From positions 1-31,425 of the forward strand of contig JAZLKM010000013.1 in the NCBI GenBank assembly GCA_045597645.1: DNA of 31,425 bases, written 5' to 3'. The translations under genes and the position numbers were made by a program. Position 1 is the first letter of the stretch. Each line of letters opens with the position of its first letter. Below the pieces are notes generated by a model that saw only the letters and a program-made list of their open reading frames with translations, was not told the DNA's origin and ran no database searches. The DNA is from JAKSSE01 sp045597645 (GTDB taxonomy: Bacteria > Bacillota > Clostridia > Lachnospirales > Lachnospiraceae). This document shows, piece by piece, positions 30,759 to 31,425 of the stretch.

Positions 30759-31425
30759 TATTTCTCATCCTAAAAGCGTTATTCCTATCCCACAGCCTGT
30801 CATATGATATTCCTGTGACAGTCTCACATACTGCAATCTCTTCAGGCGTAGCCACAGAATCATCCTCGCCCTTTCTGCGGGCTACCTCACGCTTTACTAT
30901 ATCAAACTCTCTTTTGTTAATAGGAAAGCGTACTACGCATATCATGCATATTATCATTAATATTGTCGGAACTATTCCAAACGCAATTACTATACCTCGC
31001 TGAGTGTCATAGGTCTGCACAGCTCCTGCAGCTATTGTCTCATCGAATCCAACAACCAGGAGTATCACACCGATAAGTGCTGAGCACAGTCCTGACGCGA
31101 TTTTTCTCACAAAGGTGGCCATTCCTGAGCAGGTGCCAGGTCTGCTGATGGTAGTTATCAGCTCATCCACATCCGCCATATCTGACAAAATTGCATATAT
31201 CGACACTGTCGAGCCAATAGAGCCAAATCCCAGGAAAAATCCCAAAACCAACACTATATTAAAGTTCATTCCCTCATGGCACACTATGACCGCAACTATG
31301 GATGCAATCACCCTGCATACTGTGCCTACCACAATCGGCACACGCTTCTCTGTCTTCGCCATCACTGGATCAAACACAAATGTACCTACCAGCTGCGATG
31401 CCAGAATCACTACCATAAGCATGAT
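30739..31425 (-). CDS. GPH-family sugar/cation symporter (C-terminal part)
   Basis: The 3' part of a transporter gene whose start lies beyond the window; the frame is open to the last base. About 228 residues remain, with some five to six hydrophobic segments. ILSDMADVDELITTISRPGT in a cytoplasmic loop resembles the MelB/glycoside-pentoside-hexuronide (MFS_2) family. The protein ends with a ~70-residue charged tail. Likely a Na+ or H+ coupled uptake system for a sugar or glycoside; the substrate is unknown. It overlaps truA by 20 bp. Confidence 0.85.
   Translation of the reverse strand: MMLMVVILASQLVGTFVFDPVMAKTEKRVPIVVGTVCRVIASIVAVIVCHEGMNFNIVLVLGFFLGFGSIGSTVSIYAILSDMADVDELITTISRPGTCSGMATFVRKIASGLCSALIGVILLVVGFDETIAAGAVQTYDTQRGIVIAFGIVPTILMIICMICVVRFPINKREFDIVKREVARRKGEDDSVATPEEIAVCETVTGISYDRLWDRNNAFRMRNNVRKKL

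Noticed and set aside
1..31425. CRISPR arrays, tRNA genes, rRNA genes and complete insertion sequences
   Set aside because: No regularly spaced repeats, no tRNA-like T-arm/acceptor pattern, no rRNA stretches and no transposase frames were seen on reading both strands.

Overview
The window looks like chromosomal DNA of an anaerobic, plant-fibre-associated Firmicute, most probably a Lachnospiraceae such as Butyrivibrio or Pseudobutyrivibrio. This is an inference from four things: moderate GC with AGGAGG-type ribosome sites, a four-subunit pyruvate:ferredoxin oxidoreductase, cytosolic GH31/GH29/GH78 glycosidases, and c-di-GMP enzymes. All genes but one read on the minus strand. I found no rRNA, tRNA, CRISPR array, complete insertion sequence or prophage gene.

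Layout from low to high coordinates. Positions 1-343 are a GC-rich stretch I cannot explain. Next come an HD-GYP phosphodiesterase (375-1427) and a 76-residue protein coupled to a CgeB-like glycosyltransferase (1571-2972). A second CgeB-like glycosyltransferase diverges from it on the plus strand (3062-4249). A tightly packed minus-strand run follows: ilvB and ilvN (acetolactate synthase), a coiled-coil/SleB wall hydrolase, a membrane-anchored amidase and an M24 aminopeptidase P (10906 down to 4287). Upstream of ilvB lies thyA. The 5' leader of thyA carries a two-state RNA fold in which a 16-bp hairpin buries the Shine-Dalgarno. This is my best candidate for an undescribed regulatory element.

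Positions 12309-12560 encode a small membrane protein with its own promoter and terminator. From 12712 to 25643 lies a carbohydrate region in two transcription units. The first is mscS, GH78 alpha-L-rhamnosidase, D-lyxose isomerase and a DJ-1-family protein. The second is GH31 alpha-xylosidase, a lipoprotein, an anion-type permease, a GT8 glycosyltransferase, rsmJ and GH29 alpha-L-fucosidase. The glycosidases lack signal peptides, so they should trim imported oligosaccharides of xyloglucan or rhamnogalacturonan type inside the cell. No ABC or PTS sugar importer is visible in the window.

Positions 25749-28781 hold porG-porD-porA-porB, preceded by a membrane GGDEF diguanylate cyclase. The window ends with truA and the 3' part of a GPH-type sugar/cation symporter gene cut by the window edge. 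Turnover of c-di-GMP is thus represented at both ends, by a GGDEF synthase and an HD-GYP phosphodiesterase. Several start codons were moved from the longest-ORF position to one with a clear Shine-Dalgarno; each entry says where.
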